Source: Xanthobacteraceae bacterium (GTDB taxonomy: Bacteria; Pseudomonadota; Alphaproteobacteria; Rhizobiales; Xanthobacteraceae). Taken from it: a stretch of 64,000 nt of DNA. This document shows positions 47,073-55,399 of this stretch, piece after piece. The translations under genes and the position numbers were made by a program. The notes beneath the pieces are model-generated. The model was not told the DNA's origin. It ran no database searches and saw only the letters and a list, made by a program, of their open reading frames with translations. The first letter of the stretch is position 1. Every line of letters begins with the position of its first letter. The stretch spans positions 124,001-188,000 of the forward strand of contig JALHLQ010000005.1 of assembly GCA_022844485.1 (NCBI GenBank), given 5' to 3'.

Positions 47073-47804
47073 CTAAAGGCGGCCTGTTTCGCGGTCAACG
47101 GCGAGCGCCCCCGCCGAGAGGCCGCGATCGAACAGCGCGACCCCGCTGCGGCGAAGAAACGGGATCAGCAGCACGCCGGCGCCGATTCCCCCAAGATGGG
47201 CCCACCAGGCCGTTCCGTCGTCGATGCGCAAGACGATATGCGCAAGCTGGAAGACAACCCAGGCGCCGATCACCCAGGCCGCGGTCAGCCGCAAGGGAAT
47301 GCGGCCCAGCACCAAAACCCAGAGCTTCACTTTCGGGTGCAGCACCAGATAGGCGGCCACCACGCCGGCGACGGCGCCCGATGCGCCGAGCAGTGGCGCT
47401 TCGGACTGCGGAGCGGAGGCCGCATGGGCGAGCCCGGCCGCGATCCCGCAGGCAAGATAGAAACCGAGGAACCGCAGATGGCCCGTCGCATCCTCGACGT
47501 TATCGCCGAAGACCCAGAGGAAGAGCATGTTGCCCAATAGATGCATCCAGCCGCCATGCAGGAACATGTAAGTGACGACCGTCAGAGACTCAGGGATGAC
47601 TTCATAGGGGTCGCGCAAACCGGCGCCGTAATAGAGCTCGGCCGGGATCACTCCGAAACCGACCGCCGATGCGCGCAAGCCATCGACGACGAGGCCCGAC
47701 TGAAAAAGGACAAAGACCAGGACGTTGAAGAGGATCAGGGCCCGCGTCACATAGGCGGCCTTGATCACGCGCAGCGGGTTGTCATCCGAGAGCGGAATGA
47801 ACAT
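47073..47804 (-). CDS. Rhomboid family intramembrane serine protease
   Basis: A 243-residue six-segment membrane protease. The nucleophile is in GASGA and the catalytic His in WWAHLGGIGAG; HGGWMHLLGNMLFLWVFG is the conserved loop and second helix. It cleaves membrane substrates in the bilayer, here unknown. I took the ATG at 47804 (MFIPLSDDNP), the usual rhomboid start in this group; the frame opens at 47873. Confidence 0.93.
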   Translation of the reverse strand: MFIPLSDDNPLRVIKAAYVTRALILFNVLVFVLFQSGLVVDGLRASAVGFGVIPAELYYGAGLRDPYEVIPESLTVVTYMFLHGGWMHLLGNMLFLWVFGDNVEDATGHLRFLGFYLACGIAAGLAHAASAPQSEAPLLGASGAVAGVVAAYLVLHPKVKLWVLVLGRIPLRLTAAWVIGAWVVFQLAHIVLRIDDGTAWWAHLGGIGAGVLLIPFLRRSGVALFDRGLSAGALAVDRETGRL

Positions 47805-47847
47805 TAGCGTTGATTCTCCCCGAGCTGCCTTCCTGGCATTCTGATTT

Positions 47848-47893
47848 GCGTGATCCTTTTCGAAACCCGGCATTCACTTTTCGGGATCACGCT
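47848..47893. repeat. Intergenic palindromic repeat element, copy D (short form)
   Basis: GCGTGATCC at 47848–47856 and GGATCACGC at 47884–47892 are perfect inverted arms around TTTTCGAAACCCGGCATTCACTTTTCG-like spacer (partly palindromic). It is the same short variant as copy E at 49476. It abuts the large palindromes that start at 47891. Confidence 0.75.
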
Positions 47894-47969
47894 AGTGGTC
47901 CGATTCTAACATTCGCATCCCGTTGCGGCAGGCCATTTTGCGAATGATTAGAATCGAAGGACCACTAGC
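47891..47969. repeat. Large imperfect palindrome 1 (79 bases)
   Basis: The left arm GCTAGTGGTCC–GATTCTAA–CATTCGCA (47891–47917) pairs with the right arm (47939–47969), differing only by a TTC insertion and one extra T in the right arm. The loop is about 21 bases. The arms share ends and a CATTCGC core with palindrome 2. Confidence 0.85.
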
Positions 47970-47980
47970 AAATTTAAGTT

Positions 47981-48060
47981 GCTAGTGGAGTTTCGGATTT
48001 GACATTCGCTTGTGAGCCCGCTGCTAGACGGGTAGCGAATGTCAAATCCACTCCACTAGC
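47981..48060. repeat. Large imperfect palindrome 2 (80 bases), overlapping a stop codon
   Basis: The left arm GCTAGTGGAGTTTCGGATTTGACATTCGCT and the right arm are inverse copies except for a 3-base TTC insertion in the left arm; the loop is about 23 bases. An 11-base AT-rich linker separates it from palindrome 1. Its last five bases (CTAGC) contain the TAG stop of the adenosyltransferase gene. Confidence 0.85.
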
Positions 48061-48634
48061 GGTTCTGACCCGGCGTCCACAGCACGTCGCCGACGCTTTT
48101 CGCGTTGGCATAACGGCTCATCACGAACAACAGGTCGGACAGGCGGTTCAAGTATTTGATCGAGGCGCGCGAGACGGCTTCGGCGGGCTTGTCGGCGAGT
48201 TCGACCACGAGCCGCTCGGCGCGGCGGCAGACGGTTCGCGCAAGATGAAGATTCGCCGCCAGGGGCGTTCCGCCCGGCAGCACGAACGAGCGCAGCGGCT
48301 TCAGCCCGGCATTGAGCTGGTCGATTTCCTGCTCGAGGCGCGTCACCTGCGACTCCACGATCCGCAGCGGCTCGTAATCGAGCGGCTTGCCGGCGTCCGG
48401 CGTGCAGAGATCGGCGCCGAGGTCGAACAGGTCATTCTGGATGCGCCCGAGCATGGCGTCGATTTCAGGCGCTTCGGCGCGGTGCAGACGGGCGAGCCCC
48501 AGCGTCGAATTGAGCTCGTCCACCGAGCCATAGGCGGCAATGCGCAAATCGTATTTCGGACGGCGTTCGCCGGTGCCGAGCGCCGTCTTCCCGTCGTCGC
48601 CGACGCGGGTGTAGATGCGATTAAGCACGACCAT
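48056..48634 (-). CDS. Cob(I)yrinic acid a,c-diamide adenosyltransferase (PduO type)
   Basis: Adds the adenosyl group to cob(I)alamin. The 192-residue PduO-type protein has the start VVLNRIYTRVGDDGKTALGTGERRPKYD with the ATP-binding TRxGDxGxT motif, the LCTPDAG segment, and the C-terminal RRAERLVVELADK and YLNRLSDLLFVMSRYAN. I took the ATG at 48634; the frame opens further upstream. Downstream, the large palindrome forms the stop codon. It is far from cobST but completes coenzyme B12 use. Confidence 0.94.
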   Translation of the reverse strand: MVVLNRIYTRVGDDGKTALGTGERRPKYDLRIAAYGSVDELNSTLGLARLHRAEAPEIDAMLGRIQNDLFDLGADLCTPDAGKPLDYEPLRIVESQVTRLEQEIDQLNAGLKPLRSFVLPGGTPLAANLHLARTVCRRAERLVVELADKPAEAVSRASIKYLNRLSDLLFVMSRYANAKSVGDVLWTPGQNR

Positions 48635-48656
48635 GCAAACCTCCCGAGGCCTTCCT

Positions 48657-48851
48657 CTAACGCGACATCGCCCAGATCGCGGCCATGATGATGACGATGG
48701 CGACGAATTGCAGCCCGACACGCCAGCGCATCAGCCGCTGGGACACATTCGGCGATCCCCCTCGCAACATATTCCAGAGGCCGAGCAACAGCACGATCGC
48801 GACCGCGCCGATGGCGATCGGTACGAGATTATAGAACAGCGTTTGAAGCAT
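48657..48851 (-). CDS. Twin-transmembrane HIG1-like small protein
   Basis: A 64-residue protein with two hydrophobic helices (about 7–27 and 43–62) joined by a GGSPNVSQRLMRWRVGLQ loop, the pattern of alphaproteobacterial HIG1/twin-TM proteins. Mitochondrial HIG1 proteins associate with respiratory complexes; the bacterial role is inferred. It lies 22 bases upstream of the adenosyltransferase gene on the same strand. Confidence 0.88.
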   Translation of the reverse strand: MLQTLFYNLVPIAIGAVAIVLLLGLWNMLRGGSPNVSQRLMRWRVGLQFVAIVIIMAAIWAMSR

Positions 48852-48879
48852 GAATTCTCATGAATGTTGTCAAGGCGCC

Positions 48880-49380
48880 TCAATTCAGCATGACGATGGC
48901 GCCGTTGAGGATAGCAGCGAATCCGACCCAGGCGAGATAGGGCAGGAGCATCAGTCCGGCGGGGCGGTCATGCCGCAGGAATACCACGAGTGTCGGCACG
49001 AGAACCGTGATCAAAAGGAGAATGACCGCCAGTCCGAGCGCGGGGTTCTCGAGCGCGAAAAAAGCCGGAGACCAAAGACCGTTCAGCGCCAATTGACCGA
49101 AAAACAGCCAGGCGGCCGATCCGTGCAGGTGAGAGGGACCGCCCCCGCGCGCAACGCGCCAGGCCGCCACGCCCATCAGGGCGTAGAGGATCGTCCAGAC
49201 CGGCGCGAACAGCCAGCTTGGCGGCGTGAATGCCGGCTTATTCAGGCTCGCATACCATGCCGGGATCTTGGGGCTCGTCGCGAGTGATCCGATCATCGCC
49301 ACGGCAAAGACCAGGAGCAGCCAAAGCGCCAGCCCAAGCCAGCGTTTCGATGGCTTGGAGCCGGGTACGAAAGCAGCCAT
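48880..49380 (-). CDS. tspO: TspO/MBR family protein
   Basis: A 166-residue five-helix membrane protein. It has the TspO hallmarks NKPAFTPPSWLFAPVWTILYALMGVAAWRV and WLFFGQLALNGLWSPAFF. TspO proteins bind tetrapyrroles and affect oxygen or porphyrin responses. It starts the run tspO–HIG1-like–adenosyltransferase on the minus strand, a possible tetrapyrrole-linked group. Function here is family-based. Confidence 0.93.
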   Translation of the reverse strand: MAAFVPGSKPSKRWLGLALWLLLVFAVAMIGSLATSPKIPAWYASLNKPAFTPPSWLFAPVWTILYALMGVAAWRVARGGGPSHLHGSAAWLFFGQLALNGLWSPAFFALENPALGLAVILLLITVLVPTLVVFLRHDRPAGLMLLPYLAWVGFAAILNGAIVMLN

Positions 49381-49475
49381 GTCAAGCTCCGGGTGACAGC
49401 GTCCTTGCGGTCATATAGGCGCTTAAGCGCGATGAGTTAGGTTTGATCGCCCTGTCGTCCTGACATTCCGGTTTG

Positions 49476-49523
49476 AGCGTGATCTTTCCGAAAACCGTAA
49501 CCCCACTTTTCGGGTCACGCTCT
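49476..49523. repeat. Intergenic palindromic repeat element, copy E (short form)
   Basis: AGCGTGA at 49476–49482 and TCACGCT at 49516–49522 bracket a CTTTCCGAAAACC…CCACTTTTCGGG interior, as in copy D. It lies between tspO (divergent) and the trans-sulfuration gene, about 40 bases before its start. Confidence 0.7.
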
Positions 49524-49562
49524 CGCCTCGGTTTCTTTTTTACCCCAGCCCGGAGGAGTTGC

Positions 49563-50717
49563 ATGTCTGCCCCGCATTCCTGGACGTCAAGAACAATCGC
49601 CGCCCAGGCGCTTGGGTTCATCGAACCAGGCACCAAGGCGGTCGTGCCGCCGGTGCATGTCGCCACGACCTACCTGCGCGATCCCGACAATGCGTATCGC
49701 TCGGGGTACAGCTATGGACGGCCGGACAATGCAACCGTCCGCCAACTCGAGGCCGTCCTCGCGAGCCTGGAAGGCGCTGAAGACGCGCTGGTGTTCGGAT
49801 CGGGCATGGCGGCGGCAACGGCGGCGGTCCTCGCGCTGACGCCGCCGGCCCATATCGTTGCGCCGACGGTGATGTACTGGGCGCTGCGCCAATGGCTTGT
49901 CCGCGAGGCGCCGAAGTTCGGCTATGCGGTCGACCTCGTCGATATGACCGATCTCGAGGCGGTGTCGAAAGCGGTCGTCAAAGGCAAAACCAGACTCGTC
50001 TGGGTCGAGACCCCGGCCAATCCGCTGTGGACGGTCACCGACATTGCCGCCGTTGCAGCGATCGCCAAGAATGCCGAGGCGCTGCTCGCGGTCGACTCCA
50101 CCGTGGCGACCCCCGTGCTGACGCGCCCGCTTGCGCTCGGCGCCGATCTCGTGATGCATTCCGGCACGAAATATCTCAACGGCCACTCGGACGTGATCGC
50201 AGGCGTTTTGGCCTGCGCCCGCGCCGACGAAATCTGGTCCCGCCTCAAGTCGCTCAGGACGAGCCACGGCGCCATTCTCGGGCCCTTCGAGGCTTGGCTC
50301 TTGATGCGCGGATTGCGGACAGTCGATCTTCGCGTCAGGGCGCAGTCGGAGACGGCGACGCTTCTCGCCACCTGGTTGTCGCATCATCCGCAGGTGGCGG
50401 GCGTGCTCCATCCCGGTTTGAAGGACGATCCCGGACACGCAGTCGCGATGAAGCAGATGAACGGCGGATTCGGCGGCATGCTGTCGATTGGCGTGCGGGG
50501 GGGAGAGAAGGCGGCCATCGCGACGGCGGCTCGGGTCGAGCTGTGGAAGCGCGCAACGTCGCTCGGCGGGGTGGAAAGCCTGATCGAGCACCGCGCCTCG
50601 GTCGAGGGGCCCGATTCGCCCTGTCCCCCCGAATTGCTTCGCCTTTCCGTGGGACTGGAAAGCGCGGACGACTTGTACCAGGACCTCGACGCCGCCCTGC
50701 GCGCCGCGCATCCATAA
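49563..50717 (+). CDS. PLP-dependent trans-sulfuration enzyme (MetB/MetC/MetZ-like)
   Basis: A 384-residue Cys/Met-metabolism PLP enzyme. The N-terminal YxR motif is in SGYSYGRPDNATVRQLE, the phosphate loop in FGSGMAAATAAV, and the Schiff-base lysine in HSGTKYLNGHSD near 200. Alternatives are cystathionine beta-lyase, gamma-synthase or O-succinylhomoserine sulfhydrylase; sequence alone does not decide. The ATG at 49563 has GGAGGAG at 5 bases; an upstream in-frame extension looks non-coding. Confidence 0.92.
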   Translation: MSAPHSWTSRTIAAQALGFIEPGTKAVVPPVHVATTYLRDPDNAYRSGYSYGRPDNATVRQLEAVLASLEGAEDALVFGSGMAAATAAVLALTPPAHIVAPTVMYWALRQWLVREAPKFGYAVDLVDMTDLEAVSKAVVKGKTRLVWVETPANPLWTVTDIAAVAAIAKNAEALLAVDSTVATPVLTRPLALGADLVMHSGTKYLNGHSDVIAGVLACARADEIWSRLKSLRTSHGAILGPFEAWLLMRGLRTVDLRVRAQSETATLLATWLSHHPQVAGVLHPGLKDDPGHAVAMKQMNGGFGGMLSIGVRGGEKAAIATAARVELWKRATSLGGVESLIEHRASVEGPDSPCPPELLRLSVGLESADDLYQDLDAALRAAHP

Positions 50718-50730
50718 TGCGGCGGCCGCG

Positions 50731-51180
50731 CTATTTCGCCGTCAAGAGGCGCTCGATCTCGTAGACGGGATGCTTGGTGAGATCCTTGTCGAGTTCGGCG
50801 ATGATCCGATCCTTGACCTCGGCGTGAAACTCGCTGCGCAGCTCCTTCAGCGTGCGAGGCGGCGCGACGACGACGAGCGCCTTCGCGCGCTTCGTGCGCA
50901 CAAGGCCGGCAAACGCGTCGGCGACCTGGCGGGCGAAGCGCGCCTCTTCGAGCTCGTGGAAATCGGTCTGCTGCACGGCGCTGCGGCGCTGGTCCGCGCT
51001 TTGGAAGGTGCGGCCCGGCTTGTCGGAGGCTTGCTCGCGGGCGGCCGGATTCTCGTCCGTGAACACGCGCTCGACCTTGAAATTCGGGAACTGCTCGTCG
51101 CCGTCGTTGCGCAGAAACAGCGCCTTGCGGCCGTCGCCGACGAGGATGTAGGCGTCGTGCGGAATGCGGAGTGCGGTCAT
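50731..51180 (-). CDS. Host attachment protein family (baeRF-like)
   Basis: A 149-residue protein of the 'host attachment' family, structurally akin to archaeal release-factor domains. It shows the start LRIPHDAYILVGDGRKALFLRN and the core RFARQVADAFAGLVRTKRAKALVVVAPPRTLKELRSEFH. The name comes from an Agrobacterium study; biochemical function is unknown. It converges with the trans-sulfuration gene. Confidence 0.82.
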   Translation of the reverse strand: MTALRIPHDAYILVGDGRKALFLRNDGDEQFPNFKVERVFTDENPAAREQASDKPGRTFQSADQRRSAVQQTDFHELEEARFARQVADAFAGLVRTKRAKALVVVAPPRTLKELRSEFHAEVKDRIIAELDKDLTKHPVYEIERLLTAK

Positions 51181-51278
51181 GAATGGTCCTTGTTTTTCTC
51201 ATCAGACGAACGCGGCACCGATCCGTCAATGACGCCGGTCAAGGCCCGCGGCTTCGATTGTCGGTTCCGGCGCATTCG

Positions 51279-52952
51279 TCAATTGGCCATTTCCAGCAGG
51301 CGGCGGGCGATGACCTGCGCCTGGATTTCCGCCGCGCCTTCGAAAATGCTGAGGATGCGCGCATCGCATAAGACCCGCGACACGGGATATTCGACGGCGA
51401 AACCGTTGCCGCCGTGAATCTGCACGGCGTTGTCGGCGGCCGACCAGGCGATGCGGGCGGCGAGCAGCTTCGCCATCCCCGCCTCGAGATCGCAGCGGCG
51501 GCCGGAATCCTTCTCGCGCGCCGCATGATAGGTGATCTGCCGGGCGATCATGATCTCGGCGGCCATCATCGCCAGCTTGTCGGAGACGCGCGGGAATTCG
51601 ACAATGGCGCGGCCGAATTGCTGGCGTTCTTCGCCATAGCGGAGCGCCAGGTCCATCGCCGATTGCGCGACACCGATGGCGCGCGCGGCGGTCTGGATGC
51701 GGGCGGATTCGAAGGTCTGCATCAGTTGCTTGAAGCCTTCGCCTTCGACGCCGCCGAGAAGGTTATCCGATTTCACCTCGAAACCGTCGAAGGCGATTTC
51801 GTACTCCTTCATGCCGCGATAGCCGATGACCTCGATCTCGCTGCCGGACATTCCCGGCGCGGGAAAGGGATTTTCGTCCGTTCCCCGCGGCTTTTCGGCG
51901 AGCAGCATGGAGAGGCCCTTGTAGCCGGGCTCGTCCGGGTTCGTGCGGACGAGCAAGGTCATCAGATCCGCGCGCACCGGATGCGTGATCCAGGTCTTGT
52001 TGCCGTAGACCTTGTAGGCTTCGCCTTCGCGAACGGCGCGCGTGCGAAGCGAGGCCAGATCCGATCCGGTGTTCGGCTCGGTGAACACGGCCGTGGGCAG
52101 GATTTCGCCGGAGGCGATCTTCGGCAGCCATTTCTGCTTCTGATCGGCCGATCCGCCGCCCAGGATGAGCTCCGCGGCGATTTCCGAACGTGTTCCGAGC
52201 GAGCCCACCCCGATATAGCCGCGCGACAGTTCCTCCGAGACGACGCACATGGACTCCTTGCCGAGCCCAAGCCCGCCATAGTCCTCCGGGATCGTCAGGC
52301 CGAACACGCCGAGTTCGGACATCTTGGCGATGATTCCGAGCGGGATGTATTCGTTGCGCACGTGCCATTGATGCGCATGCGGGGCGACCTCGCTCTCGGT
52401 GAATTTCCGCATCTCCTCGCGGATGGCGGAGAGCGTGTCGTCGAGACCGGGGTCCTCGGCGGTGGCGCGGCGCTGTTCGCGCATGAGCTCGACGATCCGC
52501 GCGCGATGCCCGGCGCCGCTTCCGGTGACGATGAAGCCCTGCGCGCGTTCGAAATTTCTCGCCACTTGCTCCGCTGCCACGCCGAGATCGGACAAGCGGA
52601 CGATCTCGCTCTGACTCATCGGGATGCCGCCGAAAATCTGCGCGAGATACTCCGCGGCTCCGAGCCGGACGAGCAGCGTCTCGATCTCGCCGAGGCGGCC
52701 CGCCGCATGCATGCGCTCCGCATAGGCGTTCAGCTGGCGCAGCGCCTCGACATAGGTCGCAAGCCAGGCCAGGCCGTGCGCGGCGCGTTGTTCGCGATCG
52801 AGGAGCGGCGCCGAAATACGGCCGTCCTCGGCAACGCGCGCGCGCACGCTGCGCGCGGCGTCGGCCAGGATCGTCTGGGCCGCACCGAGCGCATCGGCGA
52901 GGCCCGCGATCGGTCCGTCGGTCGGTCCGACGCCAGTGGCGGCAGTGGGCAT
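51279..52952 (-). CDS. Acyl-CoA dehydrogenase, long form
   Basis: A 557-residue flavoprotein oxidising an acyl-CoA. The first about 160 residues form an extra N-terminal helical region; the core has the FAD motif AVFTEPNTGSDLASLRTRAV and the C-terminal EERQQFGRAIVEFPRVSDKLAMMAAEI and IHGGNGFAVEYPVSRVLCDARI. ATG 52952 has GGGAGAG 7 bases upstream; the frame opens earlier at 53063. The N-terminal extension distinguishes it from the 380-residue classical enzymes. Substrate unknown. Electrons would pass to ETF. Confidence 0.9.
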   Translation of the reverse strand: MPTAATGVGPTDGPIAGLADALGAAQTILADAARSVRARVAEDGRISAPLLDREQRAAHGLAWLATYVEALRQLNAYAERMHAAGRLGEIETLLVRLGAAEYLAQIFGGIPMSQSEIVRLSDLGVAAEQVARNFERAQGFIVTGSGAGHRARIVELMREQRRATAEDPGLDDTLSAIREEMRKFTESEVAPHAHQWHVRNEYIPLGIIAKMSELGVFGLTIPEDYGGLGLGKESMCVVSEELSRGYIGVGSLGTRSEIAAELILGGGSADQKQKWLPKIASGEILPTAVFTEPNTGSDLASLRTRAVREGEAYKVYGNKTWITHPVRADLMTLLVRTNPDEPGYKGLSMLLAEKPRGTDENPFPAPGMSGSEIEVIGYRGMKEYEIAFDGFEVKSDNLLGGVEGEGFKQLMQTFESARIQTAARAIGVAQSAMDLALRYGEERQQFGRAIVEFPRVSDKLAMMAAEIMIARQITYHAAREKDSGRRCDLEAGMAKLLAARIAWSAADNAVQIHGGNGFAVEYPVSRVLCDARILSIFEGAAEIQAQVIARRLLEMAN

Positions 52953-53120
52953 TGAGTGTCTCTCCCGCGATTGGCAGAAGACGGGCGGACGTGTCCGGTG
53001 CAATGCACAAAGCCGGCGATCTTGGCAATGGTCCGCTTTCTTGGCGAGCGGCGCTCGGCTCACACACGCTAGACGTGTGATGTGGTATTAAACAACCTTT
53101 AAGCGTATCATCATACCTAC

Positions 53121-53136
53121 AAGTTTAATTAAACTT
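53121..53136. promoter_or_regulatory. Perfect 16-base palindrome upstream of the first chemoreceptor gene
   Basis: AAGTTTAATTAAACTT is fully symmetric and lies in an AT-rich island about 105 bases before the chemoreceptor start. A second, smaller inverted repeat (CACACG/CGTGTG, 53063–53079) lies nearby. It looks like a dimeric regulator site; the regulator is unknown. Confidence 0.5.
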
Positions 53137-53242
53137 CTCGCCCCATTCTCATCAATGACTGGATTCTTCGCCGGATAATTGGACCGTCCGAGCGTCCGTC
53201 ATCGCAGGCACTGCAAAGAAGAAGCGCTCGTGGAGCGAAATG

Positions 53243-55225
53243 ATGCGTGTTCCCCAACTCGGCCTTTCCGTTCGATTTCGCATCCTGGTCATCGCGGCGA
53301 TCCCGGTCGCCGGCTTTCTCGTGAACGGGGTCGTGTATTGGAACGGAGAACGCGAGGTCGAGAGCGCGTTCGCCACGGTGCAGGAAGCCACGAAGCTCGC
53401 GGATGCCAGCAGCGACTTCAGAAACGTGCTGTGGAACATGCGCACCGCGGCTCGGGAATTTTCCGCCAAGCCGCAACCGGTCTATGTGCGCTCCTTTCAT
53501 GAGGGGCATGATGCGGCGCTCGCCAAGCTCGATGCCATTGTCACGCTGAAGGGCGTGTCCAATGCGAAGGACGCGGAGCGGATCAAGACCGAGCTGGTCG
53601 CGCTGAAAGAGTCATTCGGATTGCTGCTCAAGGAGCACGAGACGCTCGGCTTCGATGCGACGCAAGGGGTCGTGGGCCGTCTTGCAGACGGCGCGCAGAT
53701 GATCGAGCGCACCATTCGCGACGATCTGAGCTGGATGCAGCCCGCCGACGTGCATCGGCTGCTCAATTCTCTGCAGATCATGCGCCGGCTCGAGGCGGAA
53801 TTCATGCTTCGCCGCACGGCGGCGTTGCGCGCCAGCTTTCTCGAGGAATACGAGTCCTTCAACAAGGCTTTCGACAAGGTGGTTGCGGCCGACGTGATGA
53901 AGGCGCAGCTGCGTGACGGGATCAAGAACTATGCCGATGCCTTCAACGATTGGAACAACGTCGCAAACGCCGCGCAGCGGCTCTTGTCGAAGATCGACAA
54001 TGACACGCTGGAACTGATCCCGGCGGCCGATGACATGATCGCCACCGCCTTGGCCCGGAAGGCGCGGTCCGGCGAAATGCTCGCCACGTCGCAGGCGCGA
54101 ACATCTTGGATCATGAATATCGTGGGCGTCTCCGTCGTGATGCTCGGGCTTGCGCTGAGCTGGTGGATCGGGCGCAGCATTACGCGCCCGCTGGCGGGGC
54201 TCGGCGGGGTGATGAAGGCCCTGGCCGAGGGCGACACCAAGGTCGATATTCCCGCGACCGAGGCCAAGGACGAAATCGGGGCCATGGCGCGCACGGTCAT
54301 CGTCTTCCGCGACAACGCGCTGGAGCGCGAACGGCTGGCACACGTGCAAGCGGAGTCCAGCGAGGAACGGGAACGCAGGGCGGCACAGGTCACCGCCGCC
54401 ATCGCCCAGTTCGAAGCCCGCATCGAGCAGGCGCTTGGCCAGTTGCGGACCGCCGCCGAGAAGCTGGATGACACGGCGACAAGCCTCAATGCAGCCGCCG
54501 ACGGCGTGTCGACCGAGGCCGATGACGCGGCGCGCCGCGTCAATGCGTCGTCGGACCACGTCACGTCAGCGGCGGGATCGACCGAGGAACTCGCAACATC
54601 GATTGCGGAGATCGCCGGACAAGCCACGAAGTCGACCGATGTTGCCCGGCGCGCCGTGACCGAGGCGGAACGCACCGTTCAAACGATGTCGGCGCTGGGC
54701 GATGCCGCAAACCGGATCGGGGAAGTGATCGGTTTGATCCAAGCCATCGCCGGGCAGACGAATCTTCTGGCGCTCAACGCCACGATCGAGGCGGCGCGCG
54801 CCGGTGAGGCGGGACGCGGCTTTGCGGTCGTGGCCTCGGAAGTGAAAAGCCTCGCCGGCCAGACGGCCAAAGCCACCGAGGATATCGCCGCGCAGATCGG
54901 GTCGATCCAGAGCACCGTCGGCGACGCGGTCGAGGCGATCCAGCAGGTGCACGCGGTCATCGAGGAAATGTCCGGCATTTCCGCGAGCGTCGCCGGGGCG
55001 GTGACGGAGCAGAATGCCGCCGTCGCAACGATCGCCGAGGGCGTCAGCAAGGCGTCGCTCGAGGCGAATTCCGGCGCTGAGGCGATGAGCCGCGTCGCGC
55101 AGCGAAGCGAGGACGCGCGCGCGATGGCGGCCCAAGTGCGCACGCTCGCCGATTCGCTGGCGAGCGAGGCCGAGGCGCTCGATCAACAGGTGCGGAGCTT
55201 CCTGTCCGAGGTGCGGGCGGCGTAG
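53243..55225 (+). CDS. Methyl-accepting chemotaxis protein 1
   Basis: A 660-residue transmembrane chemoreceptor. TM1 is about 12–31; a large all-helical periplasmic sensor domain (about 32–290, HBM-like by appearance) follows; TM2 is about 295–317; HAMP about 318–370; and the signalling domain ends in the hairpin tip [45 protein letters not shown]. No C-terminal NWETF-type pentapeptide is present. GGAGCGA lies upstream; the ATG one codon earlier (53240) is equally possible. It precedes an orphan substrate-binding protein. Confidence 0.93.
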   Translation: MRVPQLGLSVRFRILVIAAIPVAGFLVNGVVYWNGEREVESAFATVQEATKLADASSDFRNVLWNMRTAAREFSAKPQPVYVRSFHEGHDAALAKLDAIVTLKGVSNAKDAERIKTELVALKESFGLLLKEHETLGFDATQGVVGRLADGAQMIERTIRDDLSWMQPADVHRLLNSLQIMRRLEAEFMLRRTAALRASFLEEYESFNKAFDKVVAADVMKAQLRDGIKNYADAFNDWNNVANAAQRLLSKIDNDTLELIPAADDMIATALARKARSGEMLATSQARTSWIMNIVGVSVVMLGLALSWWIGRSITRPLAGLGGVMKALAEGDTKVDIPATEAKDEIGAMARTVIVFRDNALERERLAHVQAESSEERERRAAQVTAAIAQFEARIEQALGQLRTAAEKLDDTATSLNAAADGVSTEADDAARRVNASSDHVTSAAGSTEELATSIAEIAGQATKSTDVARRAVTEAERTVQTMSALGDAANRIGEVIGLIQAIAGQTNLLALNATIEAARAGEAGRGFAVVASEVKSLAGQTAKATEDIAAQIGSIQSTVGDAVEAIQQVHAVIEEMSGISASVAGAVTEQNAAVATIAEGVSKASLEANSGAEAMSRVAQRSEDARAMAAQVRTLADSLASEAEALDQQVRSFLSEVRAA

Positions 55226-55399
55226 GTGCTGGTTGGCCAAGGGGCACGCAGGCTGTGCGCGTCTTTAAGCCCAACCAACACGGCTTAATTCGCTGCGGTG
55301 CTCGCATTTTCTCTGCGTTAACCACCCGCATTCGGTAAAAAGTTACCTCTGGCGGTACATGGTGACCTCGTGTCGCCATCTCCTGACGTGAGGTCCCGC

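Noticed and set aside
51414-52955. Long plus-strand frame opposite the acyl-CoA dehydrogenase
   Set aside because: Shadow of the minus-strand enzyme, which carries its FAD and C-terminal motifs.
53180-53240. Sigma-54-like GGCAC…TGCA upstream of the first chemoreceptor
   Set aside because: The two boxes are adjacent rather than separated by the required spacer, so it is not a -24/-12 promoter.
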